DNA of 64,000 nt from Streptomyces canus (GCF_030815415.1 NZ_JAUSWW010000001.1:4402001-4466000), one strand, 5' to 3'. Positions 18,301-27,566 are shown, counted from the first letter of the stretch. Notes: a model not told the origin generated them from the sequence alone. Made by a program: numbers and translations.

Positions 18301-20825
18301 GCCTCCACCTCCTTGAGGGCTTCGGCGGCGAGGGCCGCCGGGCCGATGCGGACGAGTGAGCCGGGCACCGCACCGGCGTCGGAGGCGACTCCCCTGCCCG
18401 CGGAGTTCAGGGGGAGCCAGACCACGCGGTCGGGCATCTCGGTGATCTGCAGCGGGAGTTCGACCAGGCCGGCGGGACCGGTCACGGCGAGGAGGTCGCC
18501 GTCCTTCACCCCGGCCTCGGCGGCGGTGGCGGCCGACACGCGCGCGTGGGCCGCGTGCCGCGTCCCGGCGAGCGCCTCGTCGCCGTCCTGGAGGCGGCCC
18601 TGGTCGAGCAGCAGCCGGTGCCCGGCCAGTACGGCTTCTCCGGCGGCCGGCCGCGGCAACTGGGCTGCGGTCTCCAGCGGTTCGGTGGCCCGGGGTCCGT
18701 CCCAGGCGCCGAGCCGGTCGATCTCGCCGCGCACGGTCCTGAGGTCCGGAAGACCCAGGTGGACGTCCATGGCGTCGGCCAGCATCTGCAGCACGCGCGC
18801 GTCGGTGGGCGCGAGGCGGCGGGTCATCTGCTCGGGCTTGAGCGCGGCCTCGAAGAAGCGCACCCGGCCTTCCCAGTTGAGGAAGGTGCCGGCCTTCTCG
18901 ACGACCGCGGCGACCGGCAGGACCACGTCCGCGTGCTCGGTGACCTCGCTGGGCCGCAGTTCCAGCGAGACCAGGAAGCCGACCTCGTGAAGTGCTTCAC
19001 GTGCGCGTGCCGGGTCCGGGAGGTCGGCGACCTCGACGCCCGCGACGACCAGCGCCTGGAGTTCTCCGGTGGCGGCGGCCTCGACGATCTGGCCGGTGTC
19101 GCGGCCGTAGCGGTGCGGGAGTTCGGCGACGCCCCAGGCCGTGGCGACCTCCTCACGCGCGCGTGGGTCGGTCGCCGGACGTCCGCCCGGCAGCAGCGAC
19201 GGCAGCGCGCCCGCCTCGAGGGCCCCGCGCTCTCCCGCCCTGCGCGGGATCCACACCAGCTGCGCACCGGTCGCGGACGCGGCCCGTACGGCGGCGGTCA
19301 GACCGCCCGCCACGGCGGCCAGCCGCTCACCGACGACGAGTACCGCGCCCTCGGAGCGCAGCGCCTCGGCGGCCCGAGCCCCGTCGCCGTCCAGGCCGAC
19401 CCCGCCCGCGAGGGCGTCGAGCCACTCGGTCTCGGTGCCGGGAGCGGCGGGCAGCAGCGTGCCGCCGGCCTTCTCCAGACCGCGCGTCGCGTGCGTGGCC
19501 AGTGCGAACACCTGCTGCCCGTGCTTGCGCCAGGCCTTGCGCAGCCGCAGGAAGACGCCGGGTGCCTCCTCCTCGGCCTCGAACCCGACCAGCAGGACGG
19601 CGGGCGCTTTCTCCAGTGCGGTGTAGGTGACGCCCGTACCGTCGAGGTCGCGGCCGCGTCCGGCGATCCGTGCGGCGAGGAAGTCGGTCTCCTCGCCGCT
19701 GTGCACGCGTGCGCGGAAGTCGATGTCGTTGGTGTCGAGCGCCACGCGCGCGAACTTGCTGTACGCGTAGGCGTCCTCGATGGTGAGCCGGCCGCCGGTG
19801 AGGACTCCGGTCCGGGAGCGGGCCGCGGCGAGTCCCTGGGCGGCCGCCTCCAGTGCCTCGGGCCAGGAGGCGGGCTCGAGAACACCTTCGGCGTTGCGCA
19901 CCAGGGGCGTCTCCAGGCGGTCGCGCTGCTGCGCGTAGCGGAATCCGAACCGCCCCTTGTCGCAGATCCACTCCTCGTTGACCTCGGGGTCGTTGGCCGC
20001 GAGCTTGCGCATGACCTTGCCGCGCCGGTGGTCGGTGCGCGTGGCGCAGCCGCCGGAGCAGTGCTCGCAGACGCTCGGGGTGGAGACCAGGTCGAAGGGG
20101 CGCGAGCGGAAGCGGTACGCCGCCGAGGTGAGCGCGCCGACGGGGCAGATCTGGATGGTGTTGCCGGAGAAGTACGACTCGAAGGGGTCGCCCTCGCCGG
20201 TGCCGACCTGCTGCAGTGCGCCCCGCTCGACCAGTTCGATCATCGGGTCGCCCGCGATCTGGTTGGAGAAGCGGGTGCAGCGGGCGCACAGCACGCACCG
20301 CTCGCGGTCGAGGAGCACCTGTGTGGAGATCGGTACGGGCTTCTCGTAGGTCCGCTTCTTGCCCTCGAAGCGGGACTCGGCCTGGCCGTGCGACATGGCC
20401 TGGTTCTGCAGGGGGCACTCGCCGCCCTTGTCGCAGACCGGGCAGTCCAGCGGGTGGTTGATGAGGAGGAGTTCCATCACACCGTGCTGGGCCTTCTCCG
20501 CGGCCGGCGAGGTGAGGTGGGTCTTCACCACCATTCCGTCGGTGCAGGTGATGGTGCAGGACGCCATCGGCTTGCGCTGGCCCTCGACGTCGACGATGCA
20601 CTGGCGGCAGGCGCCGGCCGGGTCGAGGAGGGGGTGGTCGCAGAAGCGGGGGATCTCGATGCCGAGTTGTTCGGCGGCGCGGATGACCAGGGTGCCCTTG
20701 GGCACGCTGATCTCGGCGCCGTCGATGGTCAGCGAGACGAGATCTTCCGGCGGGACCGCCGCCTCTCCCCCTCCCGAGGAGCGTTGGCCCGCGGCGAAGC
20801 CGCTATCAGACTGGCGTACGGTCAT
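18297..20825 (-). CDS. nuoG: NADH-quinone oxidoreductase subunit G
   Basis: The 842-residue 75-kDa homologue begins with a [2Fe-2S] plant-ferredoxin-like region (ICDHPLLDPAGACRQCIVDVEG), then H/C ligands for N5 (HPLDCPVCDKGGECPLQNQ) and N4 (CVLCARCTRF). The molybdopterin-oxidoreductase-like domain opens with C-x2-C-x3-C-x27-C (SVCEHCSGGC ... EWICDKG), the pattern of the extra N7 cluster found in E. coli and Thermus. The ATG at 20825 overlaps the nuoF stop. The frame stays open to 21527 only as a nuoF shadow. The C-terminal half is divergent, as is usual for this subunit. Confidence 0.95.
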   Translation of the reverse strand: MTVRQSDSGFAAGQRSSGGGEAAVPPEDLVSLTIDGAEISVPKGTLVIRAAEQLGIEIPRFCDHPLLDPAGACRQCIVDVEGQRKPMASCTITCTDGMVVKTHLTSPAAEKAQHGVMELLLINHPLDCPVCDKGGECPLQNQAMSHGQAESRFEGKKRTYEKPVPISTQVLLDRERCVLCARCTRFSNQIAGDPMIELVERGALQQVGTGEGDPFESYFSGNTIQICPVGALTSAAYRFRSRPFDLVSTPSVCEHCSGGCATRTDHRRGKVMRKLAANDPEVNEEWICDKGRFGFRYAQQRDRLETPLVRNAEGVLEPASWPEALEAAAQGLAAARSRTGVLTGGRLTIEDAYAYSKFARVALDTNDIDFRARVHSGEETDFLAARIAGRGRDLDGTGVTYTALEKAPAVLLVGFEAEEEAPGVFLRLRKAWRKHGQQVFALATHATRGLEKAGGTLLPAAPGTETEWLDALAGGVGLDGDGARAAEALRSEGAVLVVGERLAAVAGGLTAAVRAASATGAQLVWIPRRAGERGALEAGALPSLLPGGRPATDPRAREEVATAWGVAELPHRYGRDTGQIVEAAATGELQALVVAGVEVADLPDPARAREALHEVGFLVSLELRPSEVTEHADVVLPVAAVVEKAGTFLNWEGRVRFFEAALKPEQMTRRLAPTDARVLQMLADAMDVHLGLPDLRTVRGEIDRLGAWDGPRATEPLETAAQLPRPAAGEAVLAGHRLLLDQGRLQDGDEALAGTRHAAHARVSAATAAEAGVKDGDLLAVTGPAGLVELPLQITEMPDRVVWLPLNSAGRGVASDAGAVPGSLVRIGPAALAAEALKEVEA

Positions 20826-22174
20826 GCGTTCACCTCCGTGCGGGAGTCGGCCCAGACCGTCGACTTGGCCGGGTCGAAGGGGCAGCCGCGGCCCGTGATG
20901 TGCTGCTCGTACTCCTCGCGGAAGTACTTGAGCGAGGAGAAGATCGGCGAGGCGGCACCGTCGCCGAGGGCGCAGAACGACTTGCCGTTGATGTTGTCGG
21001 CGATGTCGTTGAGCTTGTCGAGGTCGGACATGACGCCCTTGCCGGCCTCGATGTCGCGCAGCAACTGCACGAGCCAGTAGGTGCCTTCGCGGCAGGGTGT
21101 GCACTTGCCGCAGGACTCGTGGGCGTAGAACTCGGTCCAGCGAGTGACGGCGCGGACGACGCAGGTCGTCTCGTCGAAGCACTGGAGGGCTTTGGTGCCG
21201 AGCATGGAACCGGCGGCACCGACTCCCTCGTAGTCGAGGGGGACGTCGAGGTGCTCGTCGGTGAACATCGGTGTGGAGGAGCCGCCCGGCGTCCAGAACT
21301 TCAGCCGGTGTCCGGCCCGCATTCCGCCGCTCATCTCCAGGAGCTGGCGGAGGGTGATGCCGAGCGGGGCCTCGTACTGGCCGGGGCTGGTGACATGGCC
21401 GCTGAGCGAATAGAGCGTGAAGCCCGGGGACTTCTCGCTGCCCATCGACCTGAACCAGTCCTTGCCCTTGTGCAGAATCGCGGGAACCGACGCGATCGAC
21501 TCGACGTTGTTCACCACAGTCGGGCATGCGTAGAGGCCCGCGACGGCAGGGAAAGGGGGACGGAGCCGCGGTTGACCCCGGCGGCCTTCGAGCGAGTCGA
21601 GCAGTGCGGTCTCCTCACCGCAGATGTACGCGCCTGCGCCCGCGTGCACGGTGAGTTCCAGGTCGAGCCCGCTGCCCAGGATGTTCTCGCCGAGGAAGCC
21701 CGCCTCGTAGGCCTCGCGCACGGCCTCGTGCAACCGCCGCAGGACGGGGACGACTTCACCCCGCAGATAGATGAAGGCATGCGACGACCTGATGGCATAA
21801 CACGCGATGACAATGCCCTCGATGAGGCTGTGCGGGTTCGCGAACAGGAGCGGGATGTCCTTACAGGTTCCCGGCTCCGATTCGTCGGCGTTGACAACTA
21901 GATAGTGCGGCTTTCCATCACCCTGGGGAATGAACTGCCATTTCATTCCCGTGGGGAATCCCGCGCCGCCGCGGCCGCGCAGACCGGAGTCCTTGACGTA
22001 CGCGATCAGGTCGTCCGGTGACATGGCGAGCGCCTTGCGGAGCCCCTCGTATCCTTCGTGCCTTCGGTAGACGTCCAGAGACCAGGACTTGTCCTCGTCC
22101 CAGAAGGCCGACAGCACGGGTGCGAGCAGCTTCTCGGGGCTGGTGTCTTTCAGTTCGGGTGCCAAGGTCATCAC
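20822..22174 (-). CDS. nuoF: NADH-quinone oxidoreductase subunit F (FMN, NADH site)
   Basis: The 450-residue 51-kDa homologue takes hydride from NADH to FMN and passes electrons to cluster N3. FMN/NADH loops are GRGGAGFPTGMKW near residue 68 and ICGEETALLDSLEGRRG. The N3 ligands are ESCGKCTPCREG near 350 plus a distal Cys in SFCALGDGA. It starts 4 bases inside the nuoE stop (ATGA). Length and motif order are normal. Confidence 0.97.
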   Translation of the reverse strand: MMTLAPELKDTSPEKLLAPVLSAFWDEDKSWSLDVYRRHEGYEGLRKALAMSPDDLIAYVKDSGLRGRGGAGFPTGMKWQFIPQGDGKPHYLVVNADESEPGTCKDIPLLFANPHSLIEGIVIACYAIRSSHAFIYLRGEVVPVLRRLHEAVREAYEAGFLGENILGSGLDLELTVHAGAGAYICGEETALLDSLEGRRGQPRLRPPFPAVAGLYACPTVVNNVESIASVPAILHKGKDWFRSMGSEKSPGFTLYSLSGHVTSPGQYEAPLGITLRQLLEMSGGMRAGHRLKFWTPGGSSTPMFTDEHLDVPLDYEGVGAAGSMLGTKALQCFDETTCVVRAVTRWTEFYAHESCGKCTPCREGTYWLVQLLRDIEAGKGVMSDLDKLNDIADNINGKSFCALGDGAASPIFSSLKYFREEYEQHITGRGCPFDPAKSTVWADSRTEVNA

Positions 22175-23043
22175 TCCCCCTCCTCGGCGGTAGGCCCTGC
22201 CGGGTGGGCCGGGTCGGAGGCCGACGTGTCCTGAGGCGCGTCGTGCGAGCTCAGGTGCTGTGTCGGTGACGGGTCGTGCACGGCCCTGTCGTGCGGCTCG
22301 TCGTGCGGGCCGCCGTCACGCGGGTGGACCACGCGCGCGGGTGCGGTCTCTCCTCTGGCCAGGCGGAGGCCCACCAGCGACGCTGGTCCCGCGCCGCCGC
22401 TTGCCTCGACGGCCCCTGGCCGCTCGTCGGGGAAGCCGGCGAGGATCCGCGCGGTCTCCTTGAAGGTGCACAGCGGCGCCCCGCGCGTGGGCTCGACCGT
22501 CCGGCCCGCGCGCAGGTCGTCGACGAGGCGTTTGGCGCTGGACGGGGTCTGGTTGTCGAAGAACTCCCAGTTGACCATCACGACGGGCGCGAAGTCGCAG
22601 GCCGCGTTGCACTCGATGTGCTCCAGCGTGACCTTGCCGTCCTCGGTGGTCTCGCCGTTGCCGACGCCGAGGTGCTCCTGGAGCTCCTCGAAGATCGCGT
22701 CACCGCCCATCACCGCGCACAGGGTGTTGGTGCAGACGCCCACCTGGTAGTCACCGCTCGGCCTGCGCCGGTACATGGTGTAGAAGGTGGCGACCGCGGT
22801 GACCTCGGCGGTGGTCAGGCCCAGCACGTCCGCGCAGAACCGCATCCCGGTGCGCGTGACATGGCCCTCCTCCGACTGCACGAGATGCAGCAGCGGAAGG
22901 AGCGCGGACCGGGAGTCGGGGTAGCGGGCGATGACCTCGCGCGCGTCCGCCTCCAGCCGGGCTCGAACGTCGTCCGGGTAGGCGGGCGCGGGCAGTTCGG
23001 GCATGCCCAGGCTGACGCCCTGCTCGGAAGAAGAGGTGGTCAC
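22171..23043 (-). CDS. nuoE: NADH-quinone oxidoreductase subunit E
   Basis: The 24-kDa homologue carries [2Fe-2S] cluster N1a with ligands in CTNTLCAVMG and ECNAACDFAP (C-x4-C ... C-x3-C). The thioredoxin-like domain is preceded by the helical region ALLPLLHLVQSEEGHVT. At 290 residues it is over 100 longer than E. coli NuoE because of a His/Asp/Pro-rich tail (DGGPHDEPHDRAVHD...). The tail is probably disordered and could bind metal; its role is unknown. Confidence 0.95.
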   Translation of the reverse strand: MTTSSSEQGVSLGMPELPAPAYPDDVRARLEADAREVIARYPDSRSALLPLLHLVQSEEGHVTRTGMRFCADVLGLTTAEVTAVATFYTMYRRRPSGDYQVGVCTNTLCAVMGGDAIFEELQEHLGVGNGETTEDGKVTLEHIECNAACDFAPVVMVNWEFFDNQTPSSAKRLVDDLRAGRTVEPTRGAPLCTFKETARILAGFPDERPGAVEASGGAGPASLVGLRLARGETAPARVVHPRDGGPHDEPHDRAVHDPSPTQHLSSHDAPQDTSASDPAHPAGPTAEEGE

Positions 23044-24362
23044 CGGTCGACGCCTCCCATCACGGGGTCGATGGACGCGACAGCGACGATGACGTCAGCG
23101 ACCTGGCCGCCCTCGCACATCGCCGCCATGGCCTGAAGGTTGGTGAAGGACGGGTCCCGGAAGTGGACCCGGAAGGGGCGGGTGCCGCCGTCGGACACGG
23201 CGTGCACCCCGAGTTCGCCCTTGGGCGACTCGACGGCCGCGTACGCCTGTCCCGGCGGGACGCGGAAGCCCTCGGTCACCAGCTTGAAGTGGTGGATGAG
23301 GGCCTCCATGGAGGTGCCCATGATCTTCTTGATGTGGTCGAGGGAGTTGCCGAGCCCGTCGGGGCCCAGGGCGAGCTGGGCAGGCCAGGCGATCTTCTTG
23401 TCGGCGACCATGACCGGGCCGGGCTGGAGCCGGTCCAGGCACTGCTCGACGATCCTGAGGGACTGGCGCATCTCCTCGAGGCGGATCAGGAAGCGGCCGT
23501 AGGAGTCACAGGTGTCGGCGGTCGGGACGTCGAAGTCGTAGGTCTCGTAATCGCAGTACGGCTGCGCCTTGCGCAGGTCGAACGGCAGCCCGGTGGAGCG
23601 CAGGATCGGGCCGGTGGCGCCGAGGGCCATGCAGCCGGCCAGGTCGAGATAGCCGATGTCCTGCATACGGGCCTTGAAGATGGGGTTACCGGTGGCGAGC
23701 TTGTCGTACTCCGGGAGGTTCTTCTTCATCTTCTTCACGAACTCGCGGATGTGGTCCACCGCGCCGGGCGGCAGGTCCTGCGCGAGTCCGCCGGGGCGGA
23801 TGAACGCGTGGTTCATCCGAAGGCCCGTGATGAGCTCGTAGATGTCGAGAATCATTTCACGATCACGGAATCCGTAGATCATGATCGTGGTGGCGCCGAG
23901 TTCCATGCCGCCGGTGGCGATGCACACCAGGTGCGAGGAGAGCCGGTTCAGCTCCATCAGGAGCACCCGGATGATCTTTGTCCGCTCGGTGATCTGGTCC
24001 TCGATGCCGAGGAGTTTCTCGACGGCGAGGCAGTAGGCGGTCTCGTTGAAGAAGGACGTCAGGTAGTCCATGCGCGTCACGAACGTGGTGCCCTGCGTCC
24101 ACGTGCGGTACTCGAGGTTCTTCTCGATGCCGGTGTGGAGGTAGCCGATGCCGCAGCGGGCCTCGGTGACCGTCTCGCCGTCGATCTCCAGGATCAGGCG
24201 GAGCACTCCGTGCGTGGACGGGTGCTGCGGGCCCATGTTGACGACGATGCGCTCGTCGTCGGCGCGGGACGCGGACTGGACGACCTCGTCCCAGTCGCCA
24301 CCGGTGACCGTGTAGACGGTGCCCTCGGTGGTCTCCCGGGCGGATGCTGACTGCGTGCTCAC
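23040..24362 (-). CDS. nuoD: NADH-quinone oxidoreductase subunit D
   Basis: The 440-residue 49-kDa subunit lines the quinone-reduction site with NuoB. Landmarks are MGPQHPSTHGVLRLILEIDGE (conserved His of the quinone pocket), GYLHTGIEKNLEYRTW, DYLTSFFNE and a C-terminal DPVMGGVDR. As in other menaquinone users it is a separate gene, not fused to nuoC as in E. coli. ATGA overlap with nuoC's stop. Confidence 0.97.
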   Translation of the reverse strand: MSTQSASARETTEGTVYTVTGGDWDEVVQSASRADDERIVVNMGPQHPSTHGVLRLILEIDGETVTEARCGIGYLHTGIEKNLEYRTWTQGTTFVTRMDYLTSFFNETAYCLAVEKLLGIEDQITERTKIIRVLLMELNRLSSHLVCIATGGMELGATTIMIYGFRDREMILDIYELITGLRMNHAFIRPGGLAQDLPPGAVDHIREFVKKMKKNLPEYDKLATGNPIFKARMQDIGYLDLAGCMALGATGPILRSTGLPFDLRKAQPYCDYETYDFDVPTADTCDSYGRFLIRLEEMRQSLRIVEQCLDRLQPGPVMVADKKIAWPAQLALGPDGLGNSLDHIKKIMGTSMEALIHHFKLVTEGFRVPPGQAYAAVESPKGELGVHAVSDGGTRPFRVHFRDPSFTNLQAMAAMCEGGQVADVIVAVASIDPVMGGVDR

Positions 24363-25105
24363 GAGTACGACCTCCGCTGGTCCGGAGCCGGGATCTGGGC
24401 GCCCTTGTACTCGACGGGGATGCCGCCGAGGGGGTAGTCCTTGCGCTGCGGGTGGCCCTGCCAGTCGTCCGGCATCATGATCCGCGTCAGGGCCGGGTGA
24501 CCGTCGAAGACGATCCCGAAGAAGTCGTAGGTCTCGCGCTCGTGCCAGTCGTTGGTCGGATAGACGGAGACCAGGGACGGGATCTTCGGGTCGGCGTCCG
24601 GGGCACTGACCTCGAGGCGGATCAGCCGGTTGTGGGTGAGCGAGCGCAGGTGGTAGACGGCGTGCAGCTCGCGGCCCTTGTCGTGCGGGTAGTGCACCCC
24701 GCTGACGCCGGTACAGAGCTCGAAGCGCAGGGCCGGGTCGTCGCGCAGGGTGCGGGCGACGCGCAGCAGGTGTTCGCGCTCGATGTGGAAGGTGAGCTCG
24801 TCGCGGTCGACGACCGTCTTCTCGATCGCGTTGTCGGGCAGGAGTCCCTGCTCCTCCAGTGCCCCCTCGAGTTCGTCGGCGACCTCGTCGAACCAGCCGC
24901 CGTAGGGGCGGGCCGCGGGGCCCGGCAGGCGGATCGAGCGCACCAGGCCGCCGTAGCCGGAGGTGTCGCCGCCGTTGTCGGCGCCGAACATGCCGCGCTG
25001 GACGCGGATCTCCTCGCCGCCCTGGCCGCGCTGACCGGGGAGGTTGGAGGCGCTGAGGTCCTTCTCGGGGTTCGCGCCGTCGCCGGCACCGTTCGCGTCG
25101 CTCAC
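24359..25105 (-). CDS. nuoC: NADH-quinone oxidoreductase subunit C
   Basis: The 248-residue 30-kDa subunit has a GTG start at 25105 that overlaps the nuoB stop. The first ~65 residues are Gly/Asp/Asn-rich and probably disordered (SDANGAGDGANPEKD). The core ends with the family signature SVYPTNDWHERETYDFFGIVFDGHP and LIRIMMPDDWQGHPQRKDYPLGG-type sequence. It is a structural subunit of the peripheral arm next to NuoD. Confidence 0.94.
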   Translation of the reverse strand: MSDANGAGDGANPEKDLSASNLPGQRGQGGEEIRVQRGMFGADNGGDTSGYGGLVRSIRLPGPAARPYGGWFDEVADELEGALEEQGLLPDNAIEKTVVDRDELTFHIEREHLLRVARTLRDDPALRFELCTGVSGVHYPHDKGRELHAVYHLRSLTHNRLIRLEVSAPDADPKIPSLVSVYPTNDWHERETYDFFGIVFDGHPALTRIMMPDDWQGHPQRKDYPLGGIPVEYKGAQIPAPDQRRSYS

Positions 25106-25656
25106 CGCAGCAGCCCCTTCATCTCGATGGTGGGCAGGGCCTTGAGCGCCGCTTCCTCCGCCTCGCGGGCCGCCTCCTCGGCGTTCACGCCGAGCTTGGA
25201 GCCCTGGATCTTCTCGTGGAGCTTGAGGATGGCGTCCAGCAGCATCTCGGGCCGTGGCGGGCAGCCCGGGAGGTAGATGTCGACGGGGAGGATGTGGTCG
25301 ACGCCCTGGACGATCGCGTAGTTGTTGAACATGCCGCCCGAGGAGGCGCAGACCCCCATGGAGATGACCCACTTCGGGTTCGCCATCTGGTCGTAGACCT
25401 GCCGGACGACCGGGGCCATCTTCTGGCTGACCCGGCCGGCGACGATCATGAGGTCGGCCTGGCGGGGTGAGCCGCGGAAGACCTCCATGCCGAAGCGGGC
25501 CAGGTCGTAGCGTCCGGCGCCGGTGGTCATCATCTCGATGGCACAGCAGGCGAGGCCGAAGGTGGCGGGGAAGACGGACGCCTTGCGCACCCAGCCCGCG
25601 GCCTGCTCGACGGTGGTCAGCAGGAAGCCGCTCGGCAGCTTTTCTTCGAGTCCCAT
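25102..25656 (-). CDS. nuoB: NADH-quinone oxidoreductase subunit B
   Basis: The 184-residue PSST homologue binds the terminal cluster N2, which reduces quinone. Ligands are visible in GLACCAIEMM (tandem Cys), GVCASSGGMFNNY and LPGCPPRPE. A C-terminal extension rich in Glu and Ala (EEAAREAEEAALKA) follows the core. The start lies 14 bases downstream of nuoA. Confidence 0.97.
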   Translation of the reverse strand: MGLEEKLPSGFLLTTVEQAAGWVRKASVFPATFGLACCAIEMMTTGAGRYDLARFGMEVFRGSPRQADLMIVAGRVSQKMAPVVRQVYDQMANPKWVISMGVCASSGGMFNNYAIVQGVDHILPVDIYLPGCPPRPEMLLDAILKLHEKIQGSKLGVNAEEAAREAEEAALKALPTIEMKGLLR

Positions 25657-25670
25657 GAGTTAGAGGCCCC

Positions 25671-26030
25671 TCAGTCCCATTCCAGGCCGCCGCGCCGCCA
25701 CACGTACGCGTACGCAACGAAGACGGTGAGCACGAAGAGCAGCATCTCCACGAGCCCGAAAACACCCAGGGCGTCGAAGGTGACGGCCCAGGGGTAGAGG
25801 AAGACGATCTCGATGTCGAAGACGATGAAGAGCATCGCCGTCAGGTAGTACTTGATGGGGAAGCGCCCGCCGCCGGCCGGCGTGGGGGTCGGCTCGACCC
25901 CGCATTCGTAGGCGTCGAGCCTGGCCCGGTTGTACCGCTTCGGACCGATCAGCGTGGCCATGACCACGGAGAAGATCGCAAAGCCTGCCCCGAGGGCTCC
26001 CAGTACGAGGATGGGCGCATACGCGTTCAC
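25671..26030 (-). CDS. nuoA: NADH-quinone oxidoreductase subunit A
   Basis: First gene of the 14-gene operon; a 119-residue ND3 homologue with three helices. The cytoplasmic loop between helices 1 and 2 (KRYNRARLDAYECGVEPTP) carries the conserved Cys that senses the active/deactive state in other complex I enzymes. The segment LFIVFDIEIVFLYPWAV is the conserved acidic helix 2. The upstream region contains a Rex/Crp-like palindrome. Confidence 0.96.
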   Translation of the reverse strand: MNAYAPILVLGALGAGFAIFSVVMATLIGPKRYNRARLDAYECGVEPTPTPAGGGRFPIKYYLTAMLFIVFDIEIVFLYPWAVTFDALGVFGLVEMLLFVLTVFVAYAYVWRRGGLEWD

Positions 26031-26137
26031 CGCTCCTCGCTCCTCTCAGTCGGCACTGACTGCTGGCGATGGCGTTGAGTTCGCTGCCGCCCCACCCGTC
26101 CCGCAAGTCCCGCCCGTCCCGGCGAAGATCGCGAACA

Positions 26138-26153
26138 TGTGAAGCAGGTCACA
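26138..26153. promoter_or_regulatory. Rex/Crp-type operator upstream of nuoA
   Basis: The palindrome tgtga-N6-tcaca lies 108 bases before the nuoA start. It fits the Rex operator (TGTGAAcgnnTTCACA, one mismatch), which from memory of the S. coelicolor work precedes nuo as well as cydABCD, and it also fits the Crp-type GTG-N6-GNCAC pattern. Rex would make complex I expression follow the NADH/NAD+ ratio. Confidence 0.65.
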
Positions 26154-26188
26154 AGCCCAACTGACCCGCATCTTATGCCCGCCGGTCT

Positions 26189-26235
26189 GTGATCTGCGAC
26201 ACGGGGTATTGCACAAGCTTTGTGATCTCCACCAC
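26189..26235. promoter_or_regulatory. Two further GTG-N6-GNCAC-like half-palindromes
   Basis: 26189-26202 reads gtg-N6-gacac, a full match to the GTG-N6-GNCAC pattern recalled for Streptomyces Crp. 26222-26235 reads gtg-N6-accac, with one mismatch. With the 26138 site they form three similarly oriented boxes at 50- and 33-base spacing. They might be regulator sites or chance similarity in this leader. Confidence 0.4.
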
Positions 26236-26774
26236 CTGACGAAGGATCATGAAGTCGGATGAGCGGTGATCTTCGTACGTGAAGCGTCCGAGCGATCACC
26301 AGAGGTGACATTTTCGCTCGTCGGCGCAGCTGAGAGTAGGCGTCTCCATATCAAGAGAGTTCCCTTGCATGCAAATTGGCGCTGGACTCGGCCGCTTGAT
26401 AGTGCGCCGCGTTCACACATCAGGAGGAGTCGCGAGGCGCTATGTGGACGCGTGCACACATTCACGAGCGGATGAGGGCGGGATGCGTGCGCGAGACGCA
26501 GCCGCCGCTGTAACCGTTGCGTGACCTCCGCCACATCGACGAGAGGCCTCCGAGAACCGGGCTTGGCCACCTGTCCCAACCGGTGGTAAGCGCGGGGCAA
26601 TTCGGACGTAAACACGAAAGTACGTGATCAAGGCCGTGTTGGGTCGCGTCCGCAATGTCCGTTACGGCGTCAATAAGGAGCGGCGGACGACGAATTCGGG
26701 GCGCCCATTGAACAACTGTGGCGCAGCACACGTTTCTTGAAGGTATGGAGGAGCCCCTGATACCGCTTGGTCTC

Positions 26775-27566
26775 ATGTCCCACACCGCTCACATACGTAG
26801 CCACCGGAAGCCGCGCCGCAGCGCGACGACATCCATGGCGATGCGCGCCGGAGTTGCCGGTGGCGTCCTCAGCATGGCAGCGGCGGGCGCGTCGGCCTCG
26901 GCGAGCGCCGCCGAGCCGGTGACGCAGACCCTCGAACTGCCCACCCTCACGGCCGACCTGGCCGTCCAGGTCGCCGAGTCCGCGGACGCCACGCAGCAGG
27001 CGGCCGCGAACTACGAGCTCCAGGCCGAGCGCGACGCGGCCGCAGCCGCTGCCGCCAAGGAGGCCAAGAAGGATCTCGCCGAGGCGAAGAAGAAGGCCGA
27101 GGCCAAGAAGAAGGCAGAGGAAGCCCGCAAGGCCGCCGCGGAGGCCGCCGTCTCGCGTTCCTCGGAGCGGACCACCCTGTCCACCACCACGACCGCCTCG
27201 GCGCCCGCCAGCGGCAGCGTCGCGACCGTCATCGCCTTCCTCAAGGCACAGGTGGGCGACGCCTATGTCATGGGCGCCACGGGGCCCAACGCGTGGGACT
27301 GCTCCAGCCTGGTCCAGGCCGCGTTCAATCAGGTCGGCGTCGAGCTGCCGCGGGTCTCGCAGGACCAGTCGATGCAGGGCACCGACATCCCGCTGTCGCA
27401 GATCCAGGTCGGCGACATCCTCTACTGGGGCGGCAAGGGTTCCGCCTACCACGTGGGCGTCTACATCGGTGACGGCCAGTACCTGGACGCGGCCAACCCC
27501 TCCAAGGGTGTCGTCATTCAGGACCTGTCCGGATATCCGGCGTCGGGCGCGGTGCGCGTACTCTGA
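26775..27566 (+). CDS. NlpC/P60 family peptidoglycan endopeptidase, secreted
   Basis: The product is 263 residues when started at the ATG at 26775; the frame is open back to 26718, but this start gives a standard basic n-region (HIRSHRKPRR) and an Ala-rich signal ending near ASASAAEP. A Lys/Ala/Glu coiled coil follows (about residues 75-120, AEAKKKAEAKKKAEEARK). The C-terminal NlpC/P60 domain has its catalytic Cys in AWDCSSLVQ and His in YHVGVYIGDG. It should cut stem-peptide bonds in the cell wall. It is transcribed away from nuo. Confidence 0.9.
   Translation: MSHTAHIRSHRKPRRSATTSMAMRAGVAGGVLSMAAAGASASASAAEPVTQTLELPTLTADLAVQVAESADATQQAAANYELQAERDAAAAAAAKEAKKDLAEAKKKAEAKKKAEEARKAAAEAAVSRSSERTTLSTTTTASAPASGSVATVIAFLKAQVGDAYVMGATGPNAWDCSSLVQAAFNQVGVELPRVSQDQSMQGTDIPLSQIQVGDILYWGGKGSAYHVGVYIGDGQYLDAANPSKGVVIQDLSGYPASGAVRVL

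Larger units (their letters stand above)
26031..26774. promoter_or_regulatory. Divergent control region between nuoA and the NlpC/P60 gene
   Basis: About 740 bases contain no convincing gene; the frames here are short, Arg/Ser-rich and lack codon bias. The left part carries the nuo operators listed separately. The right part, 26480-26717, is less GC-rich and contains small inverted repeats such as ccacc...ggtgg at 26570-26587. It may be the leader of the NlpC/P60 transcript. I looked for the c-di-AMP (ydaO) riboswitch core that precedes some Streptomyces hydrolase genes and did not find it. Confidence 0.6.

Noticed and set aside
26266..26475. Small plus-strand frame in the nuo control region
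   Set aside because: 69 residues, poor codon bias, no clear ribosome site. Considered non-coding.
26480..26717. c-di-AMP (ydaO) riboswitch before the NlpC/P60 gene
   Set aside because: The conserved core bases of that element were not found, although the leader is long and contains small hairpins.
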